A DNA stretch of 64,000 bases from Crambe crambe. Lineage: Eukaryota; Porifera; Demospongiae; Poecilosclerida; Crambeidae. Made by a program: the position numbers and the translations under genes. Location: positions 248,001 to 312,000 of the forward strand of contig OZ004584.1 of assembly GCA_963924555.1 (NCBI GenBank), read 5' to 3'. Numbering within the stretch: the first letter of the stretch is position 1; the number at the start of each line of letters is the position of its first letter. This document shows positions 20,821 through 35,300 of this stretch, in pieces. The notes under the pieces were generated by a model. It was given only the letters and a program-made list of their open reading frames with translations. It was not told where the DNA came from and did no database searches.

Positions 20821-23800
20821 ATGCCTGCAAAAATTCTGGTGCTACTGCTTCGTTGTCTGTTGATTCAGGTGCTATATGCTAGTCTCTCCGATGCACAGAG
20901 AAGAACAAGACCGCCAGGTGAGTAGTGATGTGCTTTGCAAAAGGAAAAAAAAAGTGTGTAGAGCTGTGAATGAGCCCCACCCCCCTTTGGCTGCAGACTG
21001 AGCGCCAACGTTTCTAAGGTTTCTTTGACCTTTGTGCTCTTTATTCTGCAGATCTCTTGACGGTGAGCTTCACTCAGCGAAGCTACCGGACAGTGGAGGA
21101 AAATGGAAGTGTCCAAGTGTGCCTGGGGGTGGATGCAGGACTCCCTGAGGCCGTCCAGGTCACTCTCATCTCCTCTCAAATACAGGCAAATAATTCTGCC
21201 ACTGGTAAGGATATAGCCATAGCGAGCTGGATTCTTATTTCTATTAAATTTGTGTACAATCCATGGTGAATAAGCTATAGATTTAATATTAATCTTCCCA
21301 TTAAAGATTTTAGCTAAGAGAAATAGCTGTTGATGGGGGTTTAGCTACTTGGGCAGTATAGGTCAAGTGTAGCTAGTGAACTGATTTGAGTACCATCATA
21401 TTGTATTCCAATCTTTAGCTGGATCTGACTTTATCCCTGCCTCACTCAACGTGACTCTGCCAGTCAATGACGACACCTCCACAGTTTGTGCCGAGTTCCC
21501 CATCCTGAATGACTCCCAAGCCCTGGAGGGAGATGAAGAGTTCAGGGTGAATCTCCAGATTCCAGGGGAGAGCAAGCCTGGAGAGGGACTGCAACTCAAC
21601 AACGGACGAGTTCTCCTTGTTCCTGGACTTAGAGAGGCTCGTGTTATCTTGACTGACAACACAGGTGAGTAATTCCATGAGCTGACCACCATTTTGACTC
21701 AGTATAAAAAATGAAAATTTTTCCTTTGTATCATAGTGGTTACTGTGGAGTTAACACAGATGGAATATCTAGTGGGTGAAAGAGATGGAAGAGTGGAGGT
21801 GTGTGTTTCCTTGGATACCGCTATAGCCACACCCCTCACTGTATACGTGGAAGCAACACAGCAGAACTCTTCCTCCTCATCTGCTACAGGTTTGTTCATT
21901 TATTTTATCATGTGACCAGATATAAAGAGGGGACAACTCCTTAATAATCATATCATTTCATACCAGATCTCCGAGATTTCGTGGCGGATGTCCAAGCAGT
22001 GACTTTTGGAGCTGTGGATGAATCTAATTTCTCCTTCCCTTACATATCCTGTGGATACTTTATCGTCCTTGATGACAAGATTGCCTTTGAAGGCAACGAG
22101 CAGTTTTTGGTGGAGCTGCAACCCCTCTCCTCAGCTCTGATCGGAGAGATGAGTGTGGCTAATGTCACCATCCAGGACAATGACAGTAAGTTCAGATGTA
22201 TAGTAATTGTTGTTGTTGTTGTTGATATTATTGTTGTCATGTGATTGTGTATTATTATTTTTATTATTACTATTCCTTAGATGTGACTCTGACATATGAG
22301 ATAGTAGGACGTCCTACTGCCATTCGTCCTATTCCTGGAGAAACAGTTATCTTCACATGTGAGGTAGAAGGCCAGGTCCTCACCTGGAGGAGTCCAGGCA
22401 TCGACGCAGGACAACGAGACATCGTTCCCTCCAGCTTCATGGTGGGAGAGAGAGGAAATGATACAACGAGTGGTAAATATATTAACTGGTGGTGACAGGC
22501 CATATTTAATGTGGCCATGCAGAATTCATATTGATATCCTAAAAATGTTCAGACATGCCATAACATGTCAGGACACTTATCAGAAGCCCTGGTCCTGAAG
22601 ACATTTCAAGTTGGCCACTATAACTATGCAATATCCTATTGTTCTTTCCTAGGTGGCACTTTTTCTCTTGTTTCTGCTGTGAACAACCACCTTGTCTCTA
22701 CCTTCATGTTTCCCAATGTGGATCCAGTCCTCCTTAACAACACCGAAATCATTTGCAGAGATATCATCATGAGAGAGAACAACCAATCCTTCTACATGGC
22801 AGGTCAGCATCACTGTATGGATAATCAGTATTTTCTCATACATTAACTATGACATTGTTATAAGAATTTGGTGCTATCATGTCATTATTACTTAATAATT
22901 GCAGGGATCTCCTCCCCACCCGTTACCCCTCGGCAGTCCAACACCAGTTGCACCTGCGTCAATATCACTTGGGACACGCCTCTCTTTGATGGAACCGCTC
23001 CCCTTCAAACTATCCTATTCACCTTCTATCCGAGTTCCAACTTGTCACAAGTGCAATCGTTGAGGACTGATTCCGGTTCCGATACGAGACTGGAGATCTG
23101 TGATTTGGTTCCAAATGAGATTTACAATGGGAACATCTCTGCACTGAATGCTGTTGGTTCCAGCGAAGAGATACCCATTCTCATCAACATAACAGCAAGG
23201 GGTAAGTCACATGATCTCATTAGGTTTAAGTCATGTGATCACCAAAATAAGTCGTGTGATCACCAGGATAAGTCATGTGATCACCATAATAAGTCATGTG
23301 ATCATCAGGACAATGATGTGATCTGGTTCTCTTTCTTCAGAGCCTCTTCCTCCGAGCGATTTGAAGGTGGAAGGAGTTTGTGCTGATCCTTCACTCTGCT
23401 TCAACGGTCACGTCCTTGCTACATGGCAGGTGAGTCAGTTAACTGCATGCCTCAAGTGATGGTAGTACCATGGATAAGTAATGGTGTTGGCATAAAAATT
23501 GAAATTTCATAACATTTTTACTATTGACTCTCTATAGGTAATTTCGGTATCAAAATGTTACCCTTTGAATGTGCTTTTTGCTTATGATAAAAGAGTAGAC
23601 CTTATACTGTATCATATGACGCATTAGAACATAAAGTCACCATAGGGGAAATATTATGTATGAAAATTTCAACTATTTCTCTCTAGCCACCTGAAGATAA
23701 CGTGGATTTACTGTGTCCTGTCCTTGGAGCTTCCATTAATTACACTATCATTGAGCTTGAGGTCTCTGACAACGCCACTGTCGTACCTCTCTCTCCGCAA

Positions 23801-26271
23801 ACCACCAATTACACCATTAACCCCTTGATGCCTGGAACATCCTACATCGTACGAGTATCATACATTAATGAAGTGGGAGAGAGCCTTAATAACCCCACAG
23901 GTAATTTAAAATAACCTTATAACCCCCACAAGTAACTAAATTTGAATTATTGAATGAATTCTACACTATCTGCAGTCCAAGAGGATGTGAATGTGTTCTC
24001 AAGTTTCCTGATTGTGAAGGCATCGGGGCCAGGAACCATACGGGAAGGAGACCAGGCAATCTTTAACCTCAGGCTCAATGGTCCTCCTCCTGTAAGCATC
24101 GGCAACAATATAACCAATTCGGATGCTCTGACAAGGTAAAGAGATTGCAAACGAGCTTTGCTGGATAGTCACTTTTCAATTCTTTCCTTCCTTCTTTATT
24201 TCAGAGTCTTTGGCGGCCCTGTTCAGTTCAATACCAGTGATTGGTTCCGGAATAAGAATGTGGTGATCATGGCAGTGGATGATGATGTCATCATGGAATC
24301 CCTGTATGATGCTGTGGTTTCCATGGAAAGCTTCAGTGCCCGTCAATCCTACCAGCAGAGAAACAATCTCACTCTACTGCTCCAGGAACTCGACACAGGT
24401 AACTAGACTAGCTACGTGCTTTTTTTTAGTCAAATGTGAAATACTGATTCACATTTGAGTGTTATTGGTCTTGCAAAAAATTTGGCCATTTTTTTTGTAA
24501 ATTCCCCAAGTCAACCTTGGGAAATCAGAAAAAAAATTTACATGACTAATTTATGTTTTGAAACTCCAAAGTTACTCTTGGCAACATGCTGAATGCTCAG
24601 ACTCATAATTATTGGTCACATAAAAAAATTTTTTGGAAGTTTATTATTAGCCTTTGGAAAAAAATGGCTAAAATTTTTATGTGACTGATTTAGTCAAAAT
24701 CAAATCTTGATAATGCTTAGATTCACATTTGAGTGGTATTGGTCTTGTAAAAAAATTTGGCCATTTTTTGTAGGGTAAAAATGGCTAAAATTTTTATGTG
24801 ACCGATAGGTTTTAATAGACAAAATCAAACCTAGGCATCATGCTGAATGCTTTAATTCATATTTGAATGAAAATGGTCTTGTAAATACCCATCCACAAGA
24901 TTTCCAAATAGACTGATCCTCCATTGCTACTCATCTTCTTCTTCCTCCCAATACAGCTGACATTCTGATCAGGAGGAAGGAAGCATACCCCAATCCCCCC
25001 GATATCCCCGAGGGGAGGTGGGAGGTGTACCTCATCTCCCTCCCAAACCGTCCCTACTTCCCTGTCACCATCACCTTCAGCTCCCTCACCCCCACCATTG
25101 GCTCCTCCCCCTTTCACATGACCTTTGCCCCCGAGGAATGGAACGTCCCTAAAGAACTGACAGTGCTGGCCCTGGAGGATGAGGTTAACACTGGATCACC
25201 CTACGAGACTGGGTTCAGGCTGATCCTACAGAGTGAGGACATGAACTATGATGGTCAAGATCTTCCCGACTTTAACGTCACCATTGAAGATAACGATGAA
25301 GGCGAGTCTTGCATACAAATTCATCTAGCAAAAGTCCTCCAAATAATAGACACACTTAAGACCCATCCTTCAGTCCTTAGTAGAGAGACTTGGGACCCAT
25401 CCTTCAGTCCTTAGTAGAGAGGTTGGTTGTCCTCTTTTGGAGGGTATTTTGTATAGAGTATTGTCCTTTGTTGAGAGGTTTTCTCCTCTTTTGAAGTGTC
25501 CTTTTATCAGAGGTTGGTAGTACTAGTTTTACAGAATTAATCACTGTGTTGTTGTTATGATGATAAATAGATGCTGATATTCTGTCCGGGACTCTCACTT
25601 GGATGGCTTCTCCTGAGTCTGCACGCACGGCAGCCACCCTTTACCTGACGCTAACTCTGGTTCGCTCTCAGTATCCAAGCATCACAGCAGCACATATGGG
25701 CATGGCTGTCATACCAATCCCTGGAGTGCTGAAGTATGGAGATGGGAGTACTGCTGACTCATCAGAACGCTTGATGATCCAACGAATCGACGATGACTCG
25801 GATTACATCATAGCCACTGCTTCCTTACTCCATACCTACCCAAACTTCCATCACTATGGCAACCCATGGTGGGCGGAGTTTGAATACTGCTGCAAGGCAA
25901 AATCTCTGCAAAACAATATGGAGACGTTATTCTCCCTCAGGACAGGAGTTGACCTCACCTATTCGTGGTCCCCTCTCCTCCCCACCATCCCAATGGTTAC
26001 CTTCATACGTTCCCCTGTCTTGCAGCAGTTCTTCTTCACTGCCCACCATCCTGAAGCTCACCCTCTCCTCTACTCCTTTGGGACTCCCCTGGACTATCGT
26101 TCATCCCAATCCGGGACACCTCACGGCCTGAGGATTTCGTACACCACCGGTCTTGTGACTTGGAACACTAGTCATGTGACTCCGGGGAGCTACAGCGTGC
26201 AGATAGTAGTGCTTGATGCCTTCACAAATATCAGAGTAAGTAGTAGGGACAGAGAAAGTCCCTTTTCAGAC

Positions 26272-26330
<59 letters not shown>

Positions 26331-29300
26331 AACAAACAAACAAACAGACAAATAAACAAACAGGGAGGCAGAAGAAAAACCAATAAAAAGATAAACAGAA
26401 ACATTTATATAATTTTCTTGTAGGTGGCATCTGAAGTTCAGTTTGTCGTAACTCCATCACTGTCATCCAATTCCCCTCCATCTCTTGCGATGCCCCTCCC
26501 CCTTCTCCCTCATGATGTCTCCTACACAGCCCCAGGCAGTAATCTATCCATCAATCTCACTTTGACAGACCCCGACACCATCATGGGTGTCACATTGGAT
26601 CCATTTCTTCTCCCCATGGGAGCTTGGATTGATGGACCAACAATGAGGGGTGCTCGGACGGCAGAAGCAAGCATTAATTGGGAACCTACTGATGACCAGC
26701 GAGGAACACATATTCTCTGTTTTGAAGTGGTGGATCATACTCGGACCAAGTCTGCTCCTAATTGCATGGTTGTCGTGGTGATCAGAGGATTTCAAGAGGT
26801 GCAGTATATCACGATAAAAACACACACATACAGACGCACACATGCACACACACAGACGCACACATGCATACACAATTGCACATGTGCACAGAAATGGATG
26901 CACATGTGTGTACAGTAATCACAGGAAATTTAAGATATTCACTTTCCTTTGCAGCAACCTGTGTTGAATCTGAACCCACTCCAACAAAACTTCACTAGAG
27001 GAATTGACCAATCAGTGCCCATCGCTGATGAAGGGACCACCCTCACCCTTCCCCCCTCCTCGTCCCTCCTGGAACACATGTATGTCAAACTAGCAAATTA
27101 TCAGGACGGAAGCCAAGAACAGATTCTCCCAAACGTCACATTTGCACACCCTTCACTCTCTCACGGAACAACCAGCTTCTTGCCCAGAGAAGCTCAAGTA
27201 GTGTACTACCGAGGCAGGGCCTCCACTGGAACTTACTTGAGTGCTCTGCAAAGCCTCGCTTATGCCAATAACAAGAACAGACCTTCTGTGGGAGAGAGGC
27301 TAGTGGTGGTCACTCTGTACGATGGTGTATCCACTAATGCCTTGACCGGGACTCTACTTTCCTTCTCGAGATTGAATGTCCTCATTGAGAATATGAGACC
27401 TGAAGTGTATGTCAATGGAGGCAGGGACGAATATAGAAATACCTACTTCCCATTTAAAGGGCCTGTCCCTGCAATTAATCCCATAGGATCACGAGTTATC
27501 GACTCAGACGGCACATCCATCCAATCAGCAACCTTACAGCTGAGTAACGTACGAAATCCTGGGAATGAGAGTTTGTCTGTAACTTACACCACAGGGGACA
27601 GGTTGAGTCTGCCATTGATAGCAGAACCCCTTACCTCTATGGAGATACCATTTGGCAACCTGTCCACCAGGAGGCAACTCGTGCCAACCATCACTAGCTC
27701 CATACGTGTTTCCTCTATGGGAACAGTGGGTGATGTGGATGTCATCGTGGATATTCGTCACTCCTGGATTGGCGATTTGAAGTTGGAACTTGAGCATAAT
27801 GGACGACGTGAGATGTTAGTCATGAATCCTGGAGGAGCGGTTTGTTTGCGTGATGATCTCTTCCGAACAACGTTTGACAGTGACATTTCTTTCAATGTCT
27901 CTCTGTCGAAATCAGCCGACTCTCCAGGTCTCTGCCGCTTTCAGACTCAAGGAATCTTCACACCGAGTGGGAACCTCCAGAATTTCCAAGGGGACAGTAC
28001 TGAGGGGGAGTGGCTTCTCCACGTCACCGATCTCCTCTTGGAGAATGATAATGGACGACTCATCCGCTGGGGTCTTGTGATCCAGCCAGAGGAGATCCAC
28101 ACCCTCATCTCTTCTCCCCCCGTCGTTCCTCCACTTATTGTACAAGGGAACGGGTCATTCGAGCAACGACACGTGAAGGAAGTGGCTGAGGATGGCAGGA
28201 TAGTGGACCTAGCTGTATTGGTTCAACTGGGCGTGTCTCCCTTGGCCACCAGGCTCTACATCCCCACTCTGAAGCTGGTCCATCCTGACGGGACCGAGGT
28301 GCTCCTCGCAGACAGTTCTGTGCCGCTCTGTGCCATTGGCAACTTCTCCTACCTCGTCTTTGATGACCGCTCTCAGGGAAGAACTTATACTTGTTTGGAG
28401 GCCCTCAGGCGCAGTCAGACCAGTTCCAATTCCAGATCTGGTTCTGGTTCCGGTTCTGGATCTGGTATTTTCGGTCTGTTGCCTAGCCTCAATGTCAGTT
28501 CTGGATCAGGATCGAGTTTGAGTGACAGTTCTGGAATGGGATCGAGTAGTGGGAGTGGTCAACTGAATATGTCATCACCAACTTATGACGATATCATCAA
28601 TATGAACATCTCTATTCCAATTAAAGCCACCCTTGCTGATGTTTTGACCCCCCAATTGCCGCTATCAACCTTGCGAGGCAGACCAGCAGCAGGAAAATGG
28701 ACACTCATCCTTTCCCCTGACGAAGAGTTGGACTCCACCCTCCTGGGCTGGTCCTTGAGGATGTCGAGGGAGCCAAACGTCAACTCCTCCTATAACACCA
28801 CTTCCAACATTCTCACACTTACAGGTGCTGACTCAGCAGAGAGTTATGAGAAGGTCTTGAGGAGTGTGGTGTACAACAACAGAGATGACGAACCTGACTT
28901 CTCCATCCTACGCTTAGTTGAAACAGTTCTCTTTGATGGGGAAGAATTTTCCAACATCAGTTTGCCGTCTTCAAGGTCATACATAACTGTCCACCATATT
29001 GATATTGATTTGGATCCAAATAACATCTCCATTGTGCCAGTAGTGGCTCCTGGGATAGCAGTTCGATTCCAAGAACATAGCAGTCAGATTCCGATACTCG
29101 ATCCTGTGAATGCATTACTGAACGATGCTGTCTATTCCGAAGGTCAGTATACTATGACTGTGACACTAAGGGATTACCAGAATACCGATGAAGAAGGTCT
29201 GCTCTGGAATATATCCTCGTTTCCTGACCTTTTGAACTCTACGATTATTGACAATCAGACACAAGAATTCACCGTGGTGATATCTTCATCACTAGGCAAT

Positions 29301-32300
29301 TTACAACCCATAGAAGCATTTCAAACAGTGCTGCGATCCTTTGAGTATTTCAATGATGCTGAGGAGTTTATAGGAACTGGGCGGACGGTGGATATTTCTG
29401 TTGTGGATTCACAGATGAACAGTTACTTTGTAAGTGCCATAGCCACAGCTTCAATTTCGCTCGTAGCAACCAATGATTTGCCTGTCTTGGTCTTGAATTC
29501 CCATCAATACGACCAAACAAGTCAGTTTTCCAATGAGGTCGAATTCACAGAGGGTCAGGGACCTATTCTATTGGCCAACTCCACCGCCATAGTGCTCACA
29601 GATAATGACCACACCCACCTTACATCCCTCACTGTTGCCATAGAGAATGAGCAAGATGGGAGCCAGGAGATTCTGAATGCAACAACATATGGAACACTTA
29701 TTTCAAGCTTCTACAATATCTCTACTAATACCCTCTTCCTCACAGGCAATGACACTCTGGAAAGTTACATCAGTGTTATAGCAACCGTTACCTATGACAA
29801 CACAGTCCACAGTCCAGGGTTGCCAGGCACTGAGCCTAGACGTATCACGTTTGTTGCCTTTGATGGTAGTCATAGCAGCCTCCCTGCAATTGCTAGGGTT
29901 ACCTTTGCCACTGTGAATGACCCCCCGACTGGAGATTTGAATGGATTTCAAAATGGAACTGGAGTTTTTGCCACATTTGTTGAAGAAAGTGGTCCCATTT
30001 TGCTTCTGTCTTCAAATGCTTCATTCTCTGATGTGGACAACACAACGTTTGCATATATTGAGGTCTGCATAACCAATCCTGTAGATGCCCCAAGGGAAAC
30101 ACTCTCTGTGCAAGATGTCCAGAAGAGAACGAATCCCGATTTGAAAGTGGTCACATTGACCAATCTTCGTCCCGTCACCAGCTACAACGAGACGACAGGG
30201 ACCTTGAGAGTTTCCGGATTGGATTCCATTGAGGAATACGAGCAAGTCTTAAAGACCTTGATGTACGATAATACAGCAGATGAGCCAAACCCTGTTGCTA
30301 GGCAGTTGACTTTCATCCTCCAGGACGGCAACTCAGCGAGTGAGCCCCTGAATATCACCATCGATATCCAACTGGTGAATGACTCACCATTCTTCTTGTC
30401 GGTTCCATTCCAACCTGAGATAAGTGAAGATGTTCCTCGTGTTGAGAATACTGGGATTTCAGTCTCTGAGTTGAGTCTTTTAATATCTGATGACGATGTT
30501 GACGCAGTTATGGGTGTGGTTGTGACGAGTTTGGATCCAATGAATGGAATTTGGGAGTATACCATTGATGGAACCGACTGGAGGAATGTGCACACAAATG
30601 TATCTCGCACTTACGGCTTGGCATTGGAATCAGATCATAATACTGCCATAAGATTCATTCCTGATCCAAATTACAATGGAATAGTCACATTCACCATTGC
30701 TGCGTGGGATCGAACCGATGGTTCTTTTAATGGAGAATACATCACTGCAGTGTCCAATTCCAATACTGATGCTTTTAGTTCCAGTTCCAGAACCATCCAG
30801 CTGACAGTGCGGCCAGTCAATGATGCCCCCGTGCTGTTAGACATTCCTCTCCAGATCTCTACACTCCAAGAAGATGAGAGGAACTCAACTGGCGATACTG
30901 TCTTGAGTCTGCTTCGGTATGCAAGTGATATCGATACTCCTGAGCAGCTTGGAATTGCCGTGGTTGGTGCCGATCAGGAGAATGGGGTGTGGCAGTTCAG
31001 CAATGATGGAGGGGATGTGTGGATGGAGTTTGGAGAGGTGGATGCAACATCGGCACTTGTTATATGGAGCATGCCCGAGGAGAGAAGGAGAATTAGATTC
31101 GTTCCTAATCCAAATTACAATGGCCAAGCTTCATTCCAGTTTTTAGCATGGGATTTGACCCGACTTCCTGTGGAAACTCCAGTTTCCATGTCAAGTGGAT
31201 CTGGATCTCTTCCTATCATGATTTCGAGTGGCACTAGTAGTGGGAGTGGTCAACTGAATGGGAGCAGTCAACTGAGTGGGAGTGGTCAGCTAAGTGGGAG
31301 TGGTCAATCAAATGATACGGAGAACACCCCCCAGGTTGAGATGCCTACCAATTTCACTTCCAATTCCAGTATTTCCATTCCACTTCCACCATACCCATCT
31401 GGAACCAGATACCTGAACACTTCACTTTCCGATCCCATCATTGGTCCATTCAGCATTAACTCCACTTCAGTTAACGTGACGATTGATCCCATTAACGATT
31501 CTCCAGTGATTTTCAGTGGGATGATGTTATACAACATCACGGAAGGTACGGACAATGACATGAATCATGGCACAAGAATATCCGACATCATCAGTGGATT
31601 CTACGTCGACATCGATGCCTCTCCTGAGAGGGGTCTGGCAGTGATCGAGGTTGACAATCGGTTCGGACGCTGGGAGTATACATGTGGTACTCCTGGCATT
31701 GCTCTCTGGGAGCCCTTTATTGGAGGAAGAGTTGACGACATCATTTTGCCCCGTCTTCGACCCACAATGGCCACCCTTCTCAACTCCAGCTGCTGGATCA
31801 GATTTTTGCCGCAAGCTTTCTTCAACACTGAACTTGATAACACTGCTGCTCCTCGTCCAGCTAGCCACACCCCTTTCATTATAGCCCACGGTTGGGACAA
31901 TACTGATCCCACGGCAGGGACATCAAGGTCTGGTAGCTATGGCAACGATGTCTCTATGGCTGCTTCATCGAATATCAACGAGTTCAGTTCCAATGCTGAA
32001 CGCATCACAATCCAGATTATATCAGTCAATAATGTACCGATTTTATACCTGACAAATGCAACTGTGGCTCCATTCCAGACCACATACTATGAGGACAGGC
32101 TCCCCATTCCAGCGGTGGGATCAGACCTCACACTGATTGATAATGATCATATCATGTTGCGTGACGTTACCATAACGATTAGGGGCTCAATGTTTGATGA
32201 ATCTCCGTTCACTGGTGTTGATTTTGGAACTAATGTATTAAGCAATGGATCTGGATCTGGTGAATTTGGATCCGATTTTCAGAATGTGACCAGTTTTCAG

Positions 32301-35300
32301 AACGTAACTGGTTCCCAAAATGGGTCTGGATCTGGGTCTGGATTTGGTGCTAGCAATGAGTCATCGTTCTCTGGATCAGGAATGGAAGAGCCAACGACTC
32401 CACCTTATATTCCAGTGATAAGCTCCGCCCCCTCACTCCCATCCCTGCAGTCAATACGCAACTATGTTAGGACTCTTTCTTCCCCAACTTATGAGGAACT
32501 TTACTGCTCTGGACTAGTCTCACGCAGAGAAGAACTGCTCATTGACACTTCTAACCTTGACCTGGAGAGTGAAGTCCTCAGTTACTGCCCCTTTAGACTC
32601 CAAGTGTTCCCCGATCCAACCATCTCCCCCGAGGCTCACGTGATGATGTTCCAAGTTGCCCTTCGCACCCTACGCTACAATAACAGCATTGAGGAGCCTG
32701 AGGGAGGGGATAGGACTTTGACCTTTATTGTATCGGATAATGTGGGTCTCAGTATGCCTGTGAACTCTACCATCTTCATCCAGAACATCAACGACTTGCC
32801 ACAGCTTGACTTGAACGACCACATTCCTGATAGCTACAACTTTGTCACTTTCACTGAAGGGGAGGGGCCTCTGACTCTTGCCAATGCTTCAGCCCTCAGG
32901 CTCATCGATCATGATAACACATACCTTCAGGGTGCGGTGATAGCATTGCTTGAGGCTCCTGATGGAGATCGTGAGGTGTTGAATGCAACGGCTGTTGGAG
33001 GAAACATTGAAGTTTGTTATGACAATGCTACATTCATTCTCTCCCTATCTGGAAATGCCACAGTGATGGAATATGCCGATACCTTGGCAACGGTCACTTA
33101 TGACAACCTCTACGCAACTCCTGGGAATCCTGATGAGAGAGAGAGACGAGTGACATTCACTGTTAGCGATGGGGAAGCAAACAGCACAGCAGCTACAGCC
33201 TTCATCTCCTTTAGAGGGATTAATGATCGACCATTTATTGATGTCAATGGCAACCAGCCAGGAACTAACTTCTCTGCTATCTTTGTTGAGGAACAAGGCC
33301 CCATTCGTGTTGTGGCTCCTGATGTCGTCGTCCACGATGAAGACAATGCCACTTTAGCTTATATTGTGGTTAAGATCCTCAATCCTGATTTTGGAACTGA
33401 ATTCCTGGAAGTGGACCCTGTCAGACTGAGAGAAGTTTTGGAACGGAACCAGTACGGTGGGGAGAAAGTGACGCGAATAACGAACCTAGTGCCAAATATG
33501 ACTTACGATGAGTTAACAGAGACTCTGGTGATAAGGGGCCTGGACACTGTGGACGAATTTCAAATGGTCCTCTCCACCATCACTTACAATAACATGGAGG
33601 ACGAGCCTGTCGACGTCTGTAGGGACATAGAGTTCATTGCAAATGACTGGGAGTTGAATAGCACTTCAGTGTTCACCAGAGTATGCATACAACTTGAAAA
33701 CGACTCTCCTCGTAATAATAACACCGTCGATGAAGTCTTTAGTCCACTCATTCTCGAGGATGAAGTCGACACAGTTGGAATCCCAGTCTTTTCCTTCGCT
33801 TTCGGTCTCTTTGAAGACGACGACTCCCCTCCTCCTTCTCGAGGAATAGCTATCATCTCAGTTGAGTCGGATAACGGTTCTTGGGATTACAGGACTGGAG
33901 GAAACACCATCTGGTCTTCGATTCCTCGCACGACAAACATAGACTCTGCCCTGCTACTGAGTGCTGAGGCTCTGAGAGAGGACTACATTCGCTTCTTACC
34001 AAATCGTAACTTCAATGGCAATGTTTCCATCACTTTCGTGGCTTGGGACGGGAGTGATAAGGTCACATCAGGTTGCATCAGGAGTGCACGCTCGCGAAAC
34101 GGGACTGACCCATTCAGTGTGGATACACGGACGATGGTGCTACGAGTGGTGCCTGTAAACGATGCTCCAGTTCTCAATGCATTGATAGAGCCTGAAATGA
34201 CAGCCATCTTGGAGGATGAGAGGAATTCAACTGGAGACGATGTGTCCGTGTTCCTACGTGCATTGAGTAGTGATGTCGATGTCCTAGATCTATCTCAGCA
34301 TGAGTTCGGTATCGCTGTAATTGGAACCGATTCCGATAACGGGTATTGGCAGTTCACTGTTGATGGTGGAGGGAACTGGACCAACTTTACTACCAGCCTC
34401 TCTCCCTCCAATGCTGTTGTGCTAAGATCAAGACCGGCAAATCGGAATAGAATAAGATGCGTTCCAAATCCAGACTTCAATGGAGTATCTTCGTTCCGGT
34501 ACAAGCTATGGGATAGGAATGTGACGTGGCCGAGTGGAACTGAAGGGATTGACACGAATACTGATCCTATCACTGGGACGTTCAGTGTTGCTAGTACTCG
34601 CGCAACGAAGAGAATTGACCCTGTGAATGACTCGCCAGTTCTTCTTGGTCCTGGAACGTTGACGACGATTGAAGAAGACTTTCAACAGAACATAAATCGA
34701 GGCACAACTGTGGACATCATCCTGAGAAGAATCTTCCGAGACATTGACGGAATCGGAACTGGACTTGCTGTCTTGTACACAGACCAACGGAATGGAATTT
34801 GGCAGCACACGTGTGACCGAGGCAGTAATGTCGAATGGAAAGTGTTTGTTGGAGAACGACTGAACTTTGAATCCATATTTGGTCAAGTGAGGCAGCTGGG
34901 ACCAGCTAATCCAAACGAATTCAGAGCTACTTTGCTTGCAAGCGACTGTCGTATTCGATTCCAGCCAAACCCTCGATTCAACACCATGTACAATCTGGAT
35001 GGTTCTCCTCGCAGTCCTGATGACACGCCTTTCATCTCAGTCCGAGGGTGGGACATGACATCTGGTTCTAACATGGACGTTGGGGTGGACACCACCAGTT
35101 CACCGGATGACCACACAAATGCATTCAGTCGTGAAATCGTGAATGTCACCATCTCCATTGTGTCTTTGAACAACCCACCTGTTCTCCAACTCAATGGTGT
35201 CTTCCCCAACTATCTCAGTACTTTCACAGAAGCACTCCCTCCAGCGAGAGTGGTCAATCCTGTTCCTATCGTCAACATAGATGGCTTGAATCTCACTGAT

